This document shows positions 20,802 to 33,029 of a stretch of 64,000 bases of DNA, piece by piece. Numbering within the stretch: position 1 is the stretch's first letter; every line of letters starts with the position of its first letter. Source of the stretch: Tillandsia leiboldiana (Eukaryota > Streptophyta > Magnoliopsida > Poales > Bromeliaceae); the NCBI GenBank assembly GCA_029204045.2, contig CM055077.1:13096584-13160583 (forward strand), written 5' to 3'. The position numbers and the translations under genes were made by a program. The notes beneath the pieces are model-generated. The model was not told the origin of the DNA and made no database searches. It saw nothing but the letters and a program-made list of their open reading frames with translations.

Positions 20802-22641
20802 TCCGGTCTTTGTTCTTAATGGTAGTTGTTGCAAGAAGCGCTTGATTTGATCGCTTGGCTCCATTCTTGCAATTTTGTCTAATGTGCCCTGCAAAACCAC
20901 AACGAAAACATACCTTTGTGAAAGTTGAACCCGAAGTAGATGAGGTAGGCTTGTTAACGTTGGATGCGATGATTTTCGTCGGAGGAGGAGAAACCGACTG
21001 GGGCACAAAAACCATCTTGCTTGAACTTGGTTCCTCACTAGTTCAAACGTATCCAAGACCCAAACGGTTCGTTTGACCAAGACCAAGCAACTTATCCAAC
21101 TTGCTCCTTCTAGAAGAGAATCGCTTCAAATCTTCCTTAAGTTGGAGTATGGTCTTCGTCATCTCCAATTTTTCTTGTTGAGCCTCAGAGTAGAGCTTTG
21201 AGAAGTGATTTACATTATCCACCAATTTGATGTGCTCCTTCTCGAAATGCTCGTTCTTCTCTCGAAGGGAAATATTTATTTTGACCAAGTTATCCTTTTC
21301 CTCTTCAAGAGCGTTTGAGAGAGAAGTTGTCTTTTTAGATTGTTCTTCAAGATCCCACAATCTTCTTCTCAAACTTTTGTTTTGCTTTGCCAATTTCTTT
21401 GAATCCTTTAATAATTTATGGTAGGCAAAAGCAAAGTCTTCACCTTCAGAATCGCTCGGTTCATCATCCGTTGCATTCTTTTCATTCAAGGAGTTGGATA
21501 ATGAACCAGAGGAAGTTGCTGAAAAGCACATGTAAGGTGAAGTTGTGGACGGGTGGAATGCTGTGGCGTTGTTATCCTCATCACTGGAAGATGACTCATT
21601 GGAAGTGGAAGTGTCATCCCATGTGACGGCTTGCATAGCCTTCTTCTTTGACGGATTCTTGTTGGGACACTCTGTTGAGATATGACCATAACCTCGGCAT
21701 TTAAAGCACTGGATTTGTCCCTCAGAGTTCTTCTTGTCTTTTGAAGAACCCTCTTGCTTTCTTGACTTAAATCTTGAAGATCCTTTGCCTTTCTTGGACT
21801 TAACGAAGGATGATGATTTACTTGAATTTCCCCTTCGAAAGCTTTGGCGAAATTTCCTCGTCAAGAGTGCAAGTTGTTTCTCGAAATCCTCCATGGATAG
21901 ATTATCATCAGCGTCTGAGGAGGATGAATCCGCGTCTTCTTCTTTTGTTGATTTCAATGCTAAACCTGAAGACTTAGAAGAAGAGGAAGGCTTTCCAGAA
22001 GAATAGTTAGTAGGAAAAGTCATTTCATAAGTTTGAAGTGCACCAACTAATTCTTCTACCTTGATTTCGTCCGGGTGTTTTACTGTTTCAATGGCTGCGA
22101 CCTTAGGGCGAAATCTTTCAGGAAGGGTTCTCAAAATCTTTCTTACAACTTTAGATTCTGGAATTTTCTCTCCCAAGTTAGCACATGTATTAACGATATC
22201 TTGCAATCGTGTGTAATAATCTGTGAACGATTCATTTTCTGCCATAAAAATAGAGTCAAATTTGCTCGTAAGCATTTGCAGTTTTTGAATCTTCACTAAA
22301 CTTGTTCCCTCATGTGTAACTCGTAGAGTATCCCAGATTTCTTTCGCAGTCTCAAATGCCGAGACGCGAGAAAACTCAGTTTGCGACAAAGCATTAAATA
22401 AGGCGTTAATTCCTTTGCCGTTGTAAGAAGAAGCATCAATTTCTTCCTTAGTCCACTTCGACCTAGGTTTGATGGTGACAACATCGACAATAATCTCAGC
22501 AGGATTTGTCCATCCAAACTCAATTGATTGCCAAACCCGTTCATCGATGGAAATTAAAAACGCTCTCATGCGTACTTTCCAATAAGCATAATTTGTTCCA
22601 TCGAAGAATGGTGGTCTATTGATGTTTCCACCTTCAACCAT
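20802..22641 (-). pseudogene. S1 Sirevirus Gag (truncated by LTR X)
   Basis: The minus-strand frame is open for 532 codons from ATG at 22641 to a stop at 21043. In order: an N-terminal DUF4219/UBN2-like copia Gag region (residues 1-210, starting MVEGGNINRPPFFDGTNYAY), a basic linker, a zinc knuckle (C312, C315, H320, C325), an acidic serine-rich stretch and a long heptad-like region near 415-515. The stop replaces the CAA codon of S3 with TGA. Beyond it the sequence still encodes the second knuckle (CFRCGFAGHIRQNC) until LTR X interrupts it at 20801. Gag would package RNA into particles. Protease and pol of S1 are not in the window, and would lie beyond X and G1. The Sirevirus call rests on the long Gag with coiled coil and the pol type of its relatives S2 and S3. 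Confidence 0.85.
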
Positions 22642-22660
22642 TGTTTACAACCCTATTCCC

Positions 22661-22672
22661 GCTTTGATACCA
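22661..22672 (-). promoter_or_regulatory. S1 primer binding site (tRNA-iMet)
   Basis: The minus strand reads TGGTATCAAAGC, one base off the usual TGGTATCAGAGC, two bases inside the LTR end. It lies 20 bp before the gag ATG. Confidence 0.85.
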
Positions 22673-22674
22673 CT

Positions 22675-23283
22675 TGTGGGTTATGAATAATATGGATCTA
22701 AACAGGGGAAAAACCACCTAGAGGGGGGTGAATAGGTGAAAACAATAAACACACCAAATCGTTGCGTAAAAAATAACCCAATGCGGAAAATAAATAAAGT
22801 ACGCAAGATTTACATGGAAAACTCCGTCACAGGAGTAAAAAACTACGGGACCGATAACACGGCGAAATCCACTAAGATTAAACACGTACAAGGTGATTTA
22901 CCGTAACCCTACGACTCAACATTTTCCATACGCTCCTAGTTGATCTTCTCTGCTCGCTCCGAACGCTCCTGAATCCACGATTTGCCTCCCAACGCCGAAT
23001 CCTCGACGTTCAACGTCGAATCCACGACGTCCAACCGAATCCACGGTCTTCACCAATGCGGCACGTCTCGATCACACGAACGCGCTTCGCTCCGAATCCA
23101 CGAGAGCGGTACCACCTTGAATCCACAAGGCCACGCGAATTCTCGCGCCGATTTTTGATAAAATCATTGTTTTTGTTTGGTGATGATCCTCCGAACACTT
23201 AGGTCAAAGATAGATAAGGAAATACCATCTAAGTATTCTTCAAGTTGATTCTACAAGAAATAGGAGTTTTGAAACCCAATCAA
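22675..23283 (-). repeat. S1 5' LTR, partial
   Basis: About 600 bp homologous to the last half of the S2 LTR (31320-31928), including the repeated GTGGATTCG words and CCCCCTCTAGGTGGTTTTT. The LTR end is at 22675. Homology stops near 23283, where unrelated LTR-like sequence begins. The U3 half with the TATA box and palindromes is missing. Confidence 0.75.
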
Positions 23284-24277
23284 TGGACCAGTAAAAACTG
23301 GCACTGCCTGCTCAAACTGTCTCAAGTATCTGCTAACAGGTCAGCACTCACTGACCGGCACTCATCTTTCCGGTACTCACTGGCCGCTGTGTAAATCGCC
23401 TACTCCGGAGTGGCACTCGAGAGGAGCGACCCGCTCGAGTAAATAAGTAACCAATGTCAAGTATCTCAATATAGCAGGACTGGATCACGACTCTGATCGA
23501 AGTGGGAAAATCCATCCACTAAAGAAACCCGATCCCCGATCTGATGCAAAAGTACACAAAAATTAGGAAACTCCATCCACTAGAGAAATCTGATCCCCAA
23601 TCTGATGCACAAGTAAATATCCGGTCAACCGCCCAATTGCCGTGGTCGCCGCAATACCCCCCGATCCACAATCCGGTACAACAACCGACACCCAGCCAAC
23701 CGCCCAATATTCGCGGTCGCCGTAATACCCGATCTGATGCAAAAGTACACAAAAAGTGGGAAACTCCATCCACTAGAGAAATCCGATCCCCAATCTGATG
23801 CACAAGTAAATATCCCCGATCCCCGATCCCCGATCTGATGCAAAAGTACACAAAAAGTGGGAAACTCCATCCACTAGAGAAATCCGATCCCCAATCTGAT
23901 GCACAAGTAAATATCCGGTCAACCGCCCAATTGCCGTGGTCGCCGCAATACCCCCCGATCCACAATCCGGTACAACAACCGACACCCAGCCAACCGCCCA
24001 ATATTCGCGGTCGCCGTAATACCCTACCATCCACAATCTGGCACCATAACCAACATCCGGTCAACCGCCCAATATCCGCGGTTGCCACAACACCCCACAA
24101 CCCACAATCAAGTCCAACCTGTCCCAGACTCGAAGTCTCGACTACACTATCCCAAACCCCTGCTCGAACCCGAGCAACATGAATCACCTGACTAACGAAT
24201 AAGGAGAAAAGAAGCAAACATGGTTTCTCCTAAGTCAAGTTCCAACATGATAGTGTAGCAGTAAAAGATGGCCTATC
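23284..24277 (-). repeat. LTR-like sequence with internal repeats
   Basis: Non-coding. Words such as GGCACTCGAGAGGAGC resemble GGCACTCAAGGGGAGC at about 30425, so it is probably part of the same LTR family as 29620-30665. It contains the 188-bp duplicated block listed next. Confidence 0.45.
23541..24023. repeat. direct repeat of 188 bp with a spacer copy
   Basis: 23541-23728 is repeated almost exactly at 23836-24023; the spacer 23731-23835 repeats only the first part (CTGATGCAAAAGTACACAAA) and then CCGATCCCCGATCCCCGAT. Within each block CCAACCGCCCAATATTCGCG and CAACCGCCCAATTGCCGTGG form a smaller repeat. Confidence 0.85.
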
Positions 24278-26445
24278 TAGATGTCCATACAAGCATGCAC
24301 TTGTCCTCAAGAAAGATAAAAGGGAGCAAATCACATGCTAACTCCACAAGGGTATAACCAACATGCCAAATCACTAATCAACTACACTTGTCCATAATCC
24401 ATGATTCATAAGAAATCATCTCAGGTGATATCCGCACATAGATACATAATCCTGCCCCATCGCATAATCAAATCTCATAAAAGCTATGTGCTAACATGGC
24501 ATGCTAATAATCACATAGGGTAACATTCCCTTAGGTAAGCTTTCACTAATCATCAACATGGATATCCACTATTGCAATTGTCATAAGACATAACACGAAT
24601 ATAAATCTTGCAATTCCTTTTACAATTACCATTACTAAGCTTACCCCTCAATCATATATATTGTACCCTAAACATGCATGCATTCTAACAGATAGAATTA
24701 GAGAACCGTCCACTGGTTCCGGAGACGAAGCAACCCACCTGAATCGCTTTCCACAGGCAAAGCCGAAGTCAGTAAAGTGCGTAGCCACTCGCTAACAAAA
24801 TCCGCAGAAATCGCACCCTCGGTACACGGCCGCGCAAGCCTCTGCTCCAACCAACATCACAGCCAACAATCAAACAACACCACAAACACACCCCAAACAG
24901 CACTTGCTGTTTTTACAAACCAGAACAGAAAAAGGGGATTTTTCATCTGCGCGTGGTCCTCCGAAAATTCCAAAAAAAGTCACGGCTGCGATCCGCACGA
25001 CGATTAGATACAAATCAAGTATTTAAACTCCTCGTTTCGACACCTGTAGGCCAAGTTACACCCAAAACAATGCGGTAAGCCAAACTACCCGCAATCACAA
25101 ATCTACGGAAAATCAGCCATGAAGAAGCTTAAATATCACCTTCGAAGAATCCTCCAAAAATTCTGATAAAAATACGGTTACGTTCCTCTCGAAGCGTAGA
25201 TGCCGATCGAGTCCTCAAACGTCCCGATCCGATGCCCGTAGGCAGAGAAATCCCAACAATACTCCACCGCTGTCCCATACCTCGCAACAGTAAAAATGGG
25301 TCATAAGATACCTCGGGAACACTACCAAAAACTCGAAACGGAGCGAAGTGATCAACACGGAAATCGAAGGCGTGCCTCTCGTGAACGCGCTGCCACAAAA
25401 ATCAGCTCAAAACTCCATCGGGGTGATCCAGGGGGCCTCGCGCACTGAAATGCGACGGTAGAAGCCAAAATCGAAGGAGCGTCGAAGTGTGCCGCGTCGC
25501 AGAAAACGCCGATGGCGCGGCCTCCAAAAATACCCAAGATCCATCGGAGTGTAGAGGACATAGGGTAGGAGGGCTCTACTACAGAGGAGGCTCCCAGAAT
25601 CTCCAAAAACCCGCACTCAAGATCCCCATTGCCTATTTATAGGCTGAAATCCAAAGAAGAAACAACACTTTGGGGGACAACTTCCGGGAGCCCGAAAGAT
25701 TCGGGCGCCTACAGTGCCTCTGCACTCCCCCAATCTGAGTCGTTCATCCAGCGCCCGGATCTTCCTCCTCGCGCCACGTCGCCCCAAAACAACAAACAGC
25801 TAACCGGGCCGTCCGCGCCGCGCCGGATGGCCCGCGTCCACCGCGCGGGTGGTTGGCGCCCGCCAACCACGCGCCGACGCGTGGCACGCCCACGCGCCCG
25901 CCTCCCGCGCGTCAACGCATCGGTCAGCTCACCCACGTGCGCACGTGCCGCGCAGCATGCCCCCTGCTGCGCATGCACCCCGAGGGCTGCCACACCTGCT
26001 CCGTGGACCGCGCCTGGTGCGCCAGCCAATCCCCTGCTGCCACCTGTCCAAAGTGGGCCAATGAGAAGCCTCCACGTAGCACACCAGTCACCCATGCACC
26101 GCGGTTACCCGCGCGCCTGCTCCAGTGGGCGGAGCCCACTGCGCCATGCCTCCCGATCCGCCATGTGGTGTACGGCACCACTGGGAAGCCGCCGCGTGGC
26201 ACAGCCCTCGGTCCACCGGTCCACCATGCACCCGAAAACATTGAAAACTTCCCGGTGTCCGTTTTCAGGCGTCCAGACTCAGAAAAATACAACCAAGTAG
26301 TCGATTTCCATCGTTTTTTCGCGCTGAATCCAAATCCGATATCCGTTTCGCGCGAAACCACTTCTAAAATTTGACGGGGCATCTGAATACACTCGTGATC
26401 CATTTTACGCACTGAGTCCATTTCTTGGGTCCGATACGCGCACAA
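24278..26445 (-). repeat. minus-oriented LTR-like unit 1
   Basis: A non-coding unit with homology to 26525-28312 in the same order: CTAGATGTCCATACAAGCATGCA at its left, a TGCTGTTTTT block, a minus-strand TATA box, a GC-rich stretch and a right part with GGTGTCCGTTTT and CGAAACCACTTCTAAA. The TATA box orientation implies transcription to the left. No protein domain is seen. Short frames in the GC-rich part are composition artefacts. Confidence 0.55.
25633..25640 (-). promoter_or_regulatory. TATA box, LTR unit 1
   Basis: The minus strand reads CCTATAAATAGGC across 25631-25643, a typical plant TATA box; the partner unit has one at the equivalent position. Confidence 0.55.
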
Positions 26446-28312
26446 ACACCTCCAACACCCAACATCAACCTCCAGAAGCTACTGATCAAATAGTAATCCT
26501 ATCGCGGGGATCCGGGTCCTCACACTAGATGTCCATACAAGCATGCAAATGTCCTCATGAAAGATAAAAGAGTGTATCAAATAGTAGTTCCACATAGGTA
26601 TAACCAACTACACATGTCTATAATCCATGATCCATAATAATTCATCAAAGTGGTACCCGCACATAGATATGTCATCTTGTCCCAACAAAATAATCTATTT
26701 TCATAAAAGTCTATGTGCTAACATGGCATGTTAATTTATAACCACTATAATATCCCCACAATCATGTTTTCACAATAGTATTTTCCCAATAATATTCCCA
26801 CATCAATAGGCAAGAATTAATCAGTTTATTTCAATCATGCATGATGTCAAATAGGGTAGCGAACTGTCAATCCATAAATCAGGGGGTCTCTCTAATAGCC
26901 CTAGCGAGTGAATCGTAGAGTGAGGTAAGCAACAACCACCCACATGGTACGTGCAACTCCCCACTGTAAAAGGACTCCTCGCTAACGAACAACTATCCCC
27001 GTAACACCTAAAATCCGCAAGCCACTGCAAAAAGGATCGCACTCGGGCTCAAAGGGCATCTCAAGAAAACAGCCTTTGCTGTTTTTCAAAACAGCATAAA
27101 GAAACAGGATTTTTCACTTGCGCACGGTTCTCAGAAAAATCCAGAAAAATTACGGCTGTGATCCTTGCGACGAGTAGATCCAAAACAAGTACTTACACGC
27201 CCTTTTCTGATGCTCGTAGGCCAAGATAGAAAATGAACAATCCCATGATGTCCAAAAGATGCCTCGGGAACCGTGCCAAAACCCCAAAACAGAGTGAAAT
27301 AGTCAACACAAAAATCGAAGGCCTACCTATTAGGAACACTATGCCACAAAAATTGACCAAAAATTTCTCCTGGGTGGCGCAGGGGACTTCTCCGATCGAA
27401 CAGTGACGAAAACGGGCCGCGAAAGGGAAACGTCGAAGCACACCGTGTCGCAGAGATCTCGATGCTGAAGACTCCTAAAATCCTGAAACTTCCTAGAGAG
27501 ATGGAGGACAGAGAGAGGAACAACTTACCTTCAGGCCACAACCTCCTTTTCTCTCTCTAAAACTCGGGAAACCAGAAAAAAATGAGGGAAGGTGGGCTAT
27601 TTATAGCCCACCCAAGATTCGAGCGCAAGCCCGGATTTCGGGCGCCCGAATCTCCCACAGGAGCCCGGCCCATCAGCGCCCGAAACTCCCTGGGCGCGAC
27701 GCGTGTCCCGAACATGGGACGGCGGCGCCCAGCGGCTCGGGCGCTGTCGCGTGTCCCACGCAGGGCGGCGGGTCCGTGGCGCACGCGGGCGGCGCCCCGC
27801 CTGCCACGCCAGCCGGCGCCCGCCAGTGGCCACCAGACACGCTGCGCCCCTGCTGCCACGCGTGCGTACGGCCGCAGCGCCGTCCCCCCGCGTGCACCGT
27901 GCACGCGTGAGCCGGCGAATCCGGGGCCGCCACGTGGTGCGCCCCGGTCCATGCACCCGGCCGTTCGACCCCATGGACCGCGCCGCGTGAGCCCGCCAAT
28001 GAGGAGCTGCCACGTGTCACCCACCCAGTCCACTGCGCCAGCGCCAGAATTCTATGGACCGCCGGCCCACAGCTCCCCCGTGCACCAAAACACATTGTAA
28101 ACTTTCGGGTGTCCGTTTTTGGGCGTCCGGACTCCGAAAAATACAAGTAAATAGCCGTTTTCAAGTGTTTTTCCGCGCTAAATCCAAATCCGGCCTCCGA
28201 TCAGCCTGAAACCACTTCTAAACTTCAGCGAGAGCAGTCGAAAGACAGGCTTGATCCCGAATCCTCACTGAGTCCATCCAACGCGTCCATTTGATGCGTT
28301 GCGAGCCCGACA
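26446..28312 (-). repeat. minus-oriented LTR-like unit 2
   Basis: The second member of the tandem pair, homologous from 26525 (CTAGATGTCCATACAAGCATG) to about 28312; 26446-26524 is a junction without clear homology. It is shorter than unit 1 and well diverged, so the pair is not a recent LTR duplication. It holds a TATA box at 27599. No internal retrotransposon region lies between the two units. Confidence 0.5.
27599..27606 (-). promoter_or_regulatory. TATA box, LTR unit 2
   Basis: The minus strand reads GGGCTATAAATAGCCC across 27595-27610, aligned with the TATA box of unit 1. Confidence 0.55.
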
Positions 28313-29490
28313 CACCAATAATAGGTGTTTCACCACCACGGATCACGGGGAAAGCTACACGGGGATCGGGGCCACTACAGCGGCGGCCTGGAAGGGCACG
28401 GAGCATGCGTGTGGATAGCACAGCGCAGCGGCAGCAGACTGACTGGGCGCCGCCCAAGGCAGCATGGTCATGCAGCGCGTAGGCGCATGCGGGCAACTGA
28501 CAGTGGCGCGCGGCGGCCAAGCGGAGCAACGCGACCACAATAGTGCGCGGGCGGCCAAGCAAAGCGGCGTGACCACAACAGCGCGCGGGCTGCGCGCCTC
28601 TGCAGCGCGCGGCGGCGCGCCTGGCAAAGCGCGCGGCGACGGCTTGGCCAGGGCATTCTGCGGCGGCGGCAGCTTGGCTAGGGCATCCAGTGGCGGCGGC
28701 GGCTCGGCTAAGGGCATCGAGCGGCGACGGCGGCTCAGCCAGGGCATTAAGCGGTGGCGGCGTCTCGGCTAGGGCATTAAGTGGCGACGGACTCTTCGTC
28801 AATGGCCGTCAAACGACTCCGCCCGCCAGCTCGGCCATCCGACGGTAAAACCCAACGAAACGAACGAAAACCATCGAACGAAAGCCGACAAACGAAAACC
28901 AACTAACGAAAACCAACGAACGAAAACCAATTAACGAAACTAACCTCGCTCCGACGGGAAAGACGAAGCAACTCCGATCACTGGTGACGGTGGTGTTTCC
29001 GGACCCGGTCTCCGGCGATGGCGACGTATTCGATTTCGGTTTCCGGCATGCGCAACGAGGAAGAAGAAACCTGATCTTTAAAAATCTTGGAAATAAAATA
29101 AAATTAGGGTTTTCTCTTTTTATTTTTGTGCACGTATGAAAGTCCCAAATCCGATAATACTTATAAGAGATTTTTACCATATTTCCTCGATAAGCGTGCC
29201 AAACCTCCGAAACGTTCCATAATTGCTAGCACGGATCCCGATGCACTAAAAACCTTAACGGGTATCGCAAATTCTGAAACTTACCTTTTCAGACCCGCTA
29301 ACATCAAAACATTATTCCGGAAGATCCGTAAGCCGGATTTTCAATCCGATCGCACCGTCTTCTCCGTTTCACGAGATCTACAATGATACGGTACTAACAA
29401 CACAAAATTCTACATGAAACCAAAGCTGAGAATTCCTAAAAACTAACTTTATTCAAAAATAATAAAAACTAAAAAGTCAGTGCTATTACA
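28313..29490 (-). repeat. minus-oriented LTR fragment (A/G2-related)
   Basis: The right end resembles the corresponding end of LTR A (34680-34955): TCCGTAAGCCGGATTTTCAATCCGATCGCACCGTC against a matching stretch in A, ending GTGCTATTACA at 29490 where A ends GTGATATTACA. A minus-strand donor-like GAG/GTTAGT is at about 28936, beside GC-rich sequence, as in the other LTRs. It starts abruptly near 28313, so it is probably truncated. Confidence 0.55.
28655..28945. repeat. two short tandem arrays
   Basis: 28655-28790 has about five units of some 30 bp containing GGCTAGGGCAT and GGCGGCGGC. 28855-28945 has about seven units of 12-14 bp of the form AACGAAAACCA. Both are non-coding. Confidence 0.8.
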
Positions 29491-29619
29491 TTTCGACTCA
29501 AAAGGAAGTAGTCGAGGAATTTACGATAATTCTCCTCAAATTGTGCCGATAATTCAAATCGGCACCTATAAACGTGGTTTGGGAGTGTATAAATACCCGA
29601 ACCACCAAAGAAATAAGGG
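29491..29619 (-). other. short internal remnant beside an LTR end
   Basis: Directly after the LTR end, the minus strand reads CTTTTGAGTCGAAA, in the place of a polypurine tract but not purine-rich enough to be sure. The remaining 110 bp have no recognisable content. Confidence 0.3.
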
Positions 29620-30665
29620 TGTCACGCCCTGCGAAACTGCGACCTGAGCTCACCAACAGATCCGCTACCCATACGGGAAACCCCGCATAGGAGAAGCGTC
29701 TAACCTGCAAAAGATAGTATCTAGCAACTATATAGATATCAGAGCTAAAAATAAAAGCTGCTAAATAAAAACTAATCCACTGTATCACTGTAATAGTCAT
29801 AAATCCTCTGATACAACATCTATGAACCCCAAAAGGAGGTAAACTAAAACTGTAATAATACAAGATCCATCTCCCAAAATAATAATACAACAGTGTACAG
29901 TATAAACCCACAATCCCGGTTGGTACATCTATCTCACCAAAATGAACAACACTAGTAGGGATCTATCTCGCGACTCCCTTACCTCGATCCGTCAAGCTAG
30001 CTCGAGCAGGAACGAAAGGGAAAGCCTCTGCAAAACTGTCATCAACAGAGGGTGTGAGAACTACGTCAATCAGTAGTTCTCAGTGGGTACCGTCTCCAAG
30101 CCCAACGGTCTGCCCACTAAGTCTACTAGAGGCATAAGATAACATAAATACTGCTATCATGCCTCTATCTACGATACTCAATGGGTGAAACAGATGATGA
30201 TATGCAACCACTCTAACTCGAGCTGCCCAATCGACCCAATCGTAATGACTGCCAAAAGGTTGTCAGTCAAGCCTGCGCTCACGTACAACCACTGTCCTAT
30301 CTGGACTAGAATTACGTAGGGCATCCCAACAGACTAATATGCGCTCACCTACAACCACTGTCCTATCTGGACTGGAATTACGTAGGGCGTCCCAACGGAC
30401 TAATATAACCATCGCATCCGGAGCGGCACTCAAGGGGAGCAACCCCACTAAGGAAAAAGAACAGCGCGAAATCGAGAACCAGAGCTGTAGCACATGCAAG
30501 CTATAATCCAAAGCCACAATCAAACAGATCGAAAAACTCACAAACCCAAACGACTATCAACACCGGCTAGAAAACACTCATCGGCCCAAGATCAAAACCC
30601 AACTTAACCGCTAGTAACGATGTAGGGACCGAGAATTTCGGGAGACTGGCGCCTGTTAAGGATTT
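29620..30665 (-). repeat. LTR fragment beginning TGTCACGCCC
   Basis: Starts TGTCACGCCCTGCG, like the ends of A and G2 (TGTCACGCCCC), so it reads as the end of a minus-oriented LTR. It has a 65-bp direct repeat with CTACAACCACTGTCCTATCT (30285-30345 and 30347-30410). It is interrupted at 30666 by the S2 LTR. The terminal hairpin seen in A, G2 and Y was not found here. Confidence 0.5.
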
Positions 30666-30884
30666 TGTATTGGCGTATTTCGTGAAATGATATAAGTCTT
30701 GAAGATTGAATATGGAGAATTATGGATCAACTACATCAATCTCAAGAAGAATGCATTCGGAATGATCAGGTACGTTTAACTAAATAACTTTGGTGATCCG
30801 AATACATTTGTGTAGTTTAGAAATACTTGGATGAATTTTCATTACATAAAAATAAAAAACTGGACATATTGGATGTTCAGGATC

Positions 30885-31110
30885 CGGATCAGACCAATCC
30901 AGTCCAGACCCCGAACATAGTTTAGTTCATGCGATTTTCCAGTCCGGACCTCCCCTGTTTCAGTCCGGACCCCGAACCTTAAATTCTGCAAAATTGCATG
31001 AACAGTCCGGACCTCCCCTGTTTCAGTCCGGACCCCGAACTGCATTTTTTAGAAAATCTGCTGAAAAAAGACGACAGTCCGGATCAGCCAAATCCAGTCC
31101 GGAGCGTCGT
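30885..31110. repeat. S2 U3 palindromic repeats (AGTCCGGACC)
   Basis: Repeated CAGTCCGGACCTCCCC and CAGTCCGGACCCCGAAC words alternate about every 30 bp upstream of the TATA box. The core TCCGGA is self-complementary. Sireviruses are known for repeated palindromes in the LTR regulatory region; here S2 and S3 use different versions. Confidence 0.75.
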
Positions 31111-31170
31111 GCAGGAAAAATTCTGTTAAGTCAGTTTTTAATTCTTATCTCTTTCCAAAGGTTTCTAACC

Positions 31171-31178
31171 TATAAATA
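31171..31178 (+). promoter_or_regulatory. S2 LTR TATA box
   Basis: TATAAATA follows TTTCTAACC; the S3 LTR has the same context at 57759. It would drive transcription of the element. Confidence 0.7.
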
Positions 31179-31930
31179 AACCCTAATTTCATCTTTTAGG
31201 GTAATGATGAATAATCGAGAAAAATTGATTAAGTAAAATTATAGTAAAATCCACAAAAATAGAGAAGAAAGGAAAACACGATCAAATTCATGTTTCTTCA
31301 TCTATATTGTTCAATTTGATTCTAGGGTTTCCAAACTCCTATTTTTCATAGAATCAAATTGAAGAATACTTAGATGGTATTTCCTTATCTTTCTTTGATC
31401 TAAGTATTCGGAGGATCATCACCAAACAAAACAACAATCTATCAAGAATCGGCGCGAGGATTCGCGTGGCCTTGTGGATTCAACGTGTGACCGCTCTCGT
31501 GGATTCGGAGCGAGGCGCGTTCGTGTGATCGAGGCGTGCCGCATTGGTGAAGACCGTAGATTCGGTTGGACGTCATAGATTCGACGTTGGACTTCGTGGA
31601 TTCGAAGTTGGACGCAAATCGTGGATTCGAGGCGCGTTGTGGAGCGAGCGGAGAAGATCAACTAGGAGCGTATGGAAAAGGTTGAGTCGTAGTGTTACGG
31701 TAAATCACCTTGTACGTGTTTAATTCTAGTGGATTTGCCGTGTTATCGGTCCCGTGGTTTTTTACTCATGTGACGGAGCTTTCCACGTAAATCTTGCGTA
31801 CTTTATTTATTTTCCGCATTGGGTTATTTTTTTTACGCAACAATTTAGTGTGTTTATTGTTTTCACCTATTCAACCCCCCTCTAGGTGGTTTTTTCCATA
31901 TTCAGATCCATTTAATCCATAACCCACAAG

Positions 31931-31942
31931 TGGTATCAGAGC
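31931..31942 (+). promoter_or_regulatory. S2 primer binding site (tRNA-iMet)
   Basis: TGGTATCAGAGC two bases after the LTR end. Confidence 0.92.
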
Positions 31943-31961
31943 GGGAATAGGGTTGTAAACA

Positions 31962-32376
31962 ATTGTTGAAGGTGGAAACATCAATAAACCACCGTTCTTC
32001 GATGGAACAAATTATGCTTATTGGAAAGTACGCAAGAGAGCGTTTTTAATTTCCATCGATGAACGGGTTTGGCAATCAATTGAGTTTGGATGGACAAATC
32101 CTACTGGGATTATTGTCGATGTTGTCACCATCAAACCTAGGTCGAAATGGACTAAGGAAGAAATTGATTCTTCTTCTTACAACGGCAAAGGAATTAACGC
32201 CTTATTTAATGCTTTGTCGCAAACCGAGTTTTCTCGCGTCTCCGCATGTGAGACAACGAAAGAAATCTGGGATGCTCTACAAGTTACACATGAGGGAACA
32301 AGTTTAGTGAAGATTCAAAAACTGCAAATGCTTACGAGCAAATTTGACTCAATTTTTATGACAGAAAATGAATCGT
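31962..32376 (+). pseudogene. S2 gag fragment 1 (start codon lost)
   Basis: Encodes the first 138 codons of Sirevirus Gag, open in frame, but the ATG present in S1 and S3 is ATT here, so the normal start is gone. The fragment stops within the UBN2-like region at the LTR A insertion; the last five bases, ATCGT, are the target-site duplication. Confidence 0.85.
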
Positions 32377-32462
32377 TGTCACGCCCCAGAGGTTCTAAAT
32401 GAGCGGAAAAACGTGTATCTTTTTTTTTTGAAATTTACCTCGCCCCCGGTGCGTGCCAGACC

Positions 32463-32521
32463 CGCCACATATACAAATTCACTCTACAAACGGATGGAGT
32501 CTCCTTTGTATATGCACGGCG
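32463..32521 (-). other. LTR-terminal hairpin (A)
   Basis: Outer stem CATATACAAA with TTTGTATATG, extended by CGCC/GGCG; inner stem ACTC with GAGT. Equivalent to the hairpins in G1, G2 and Y. Confidence 0.75.
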
Positions 32522-33029
32522 TCACAATCACAATACATACTTTAACCACACAGTCACATTGATAGCCAAAGAGGGGAAATACAATTTATCACAACTACTA
32601 ACATTAACACGATATTGAACTAGGATAAAGCCACAAGTTTGCCAAAACGGTGTCCACACGACACCCGGTTTTAAAAACATTTTCGCAAATCTCTTTTGGG
32701 CGGCAAAATAACTTGAAATGATAAATCCCCGGGTTTGGAAAGCAGTGCCCACACGACACTCAGTTTTGAAACCATTTTCGCAATCATTTTTCCACTTGAA
32801 AACATGCCGCAAGCAATACTAATAGAAACCTATTAAAGATGGTTCAACACTAAGTCAAGAGCACAATCCAACATCCACATAGTTCCACAATAAAGGCAAC
32901 AACAAAACACACTAACCAAATAATCAAGATAATCAAGAGTAAGAAAAGGAAGTGTCACTAGCCCCAAGCGGGCTATAACCCTTTATTCGCAGCCTCACCA
33001 TCGTTCCGGGTCCTACCTCGACCTAACCT

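Larger units (their letters stand above)
30666..31928 (+). repeat. S2 5' LTR
   Basis: Begins TGTATTGGCG and ends ACCCACA, with the primer site two bases on. It aligns with the S3 LTR (57194-58530) over its whole length, which sets the left boundary. U3 has palindromic TCCGGA repeats, then a TATA box at 31171, then repeated GTGGATTCG words toward the end. Confidence 0.8.
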
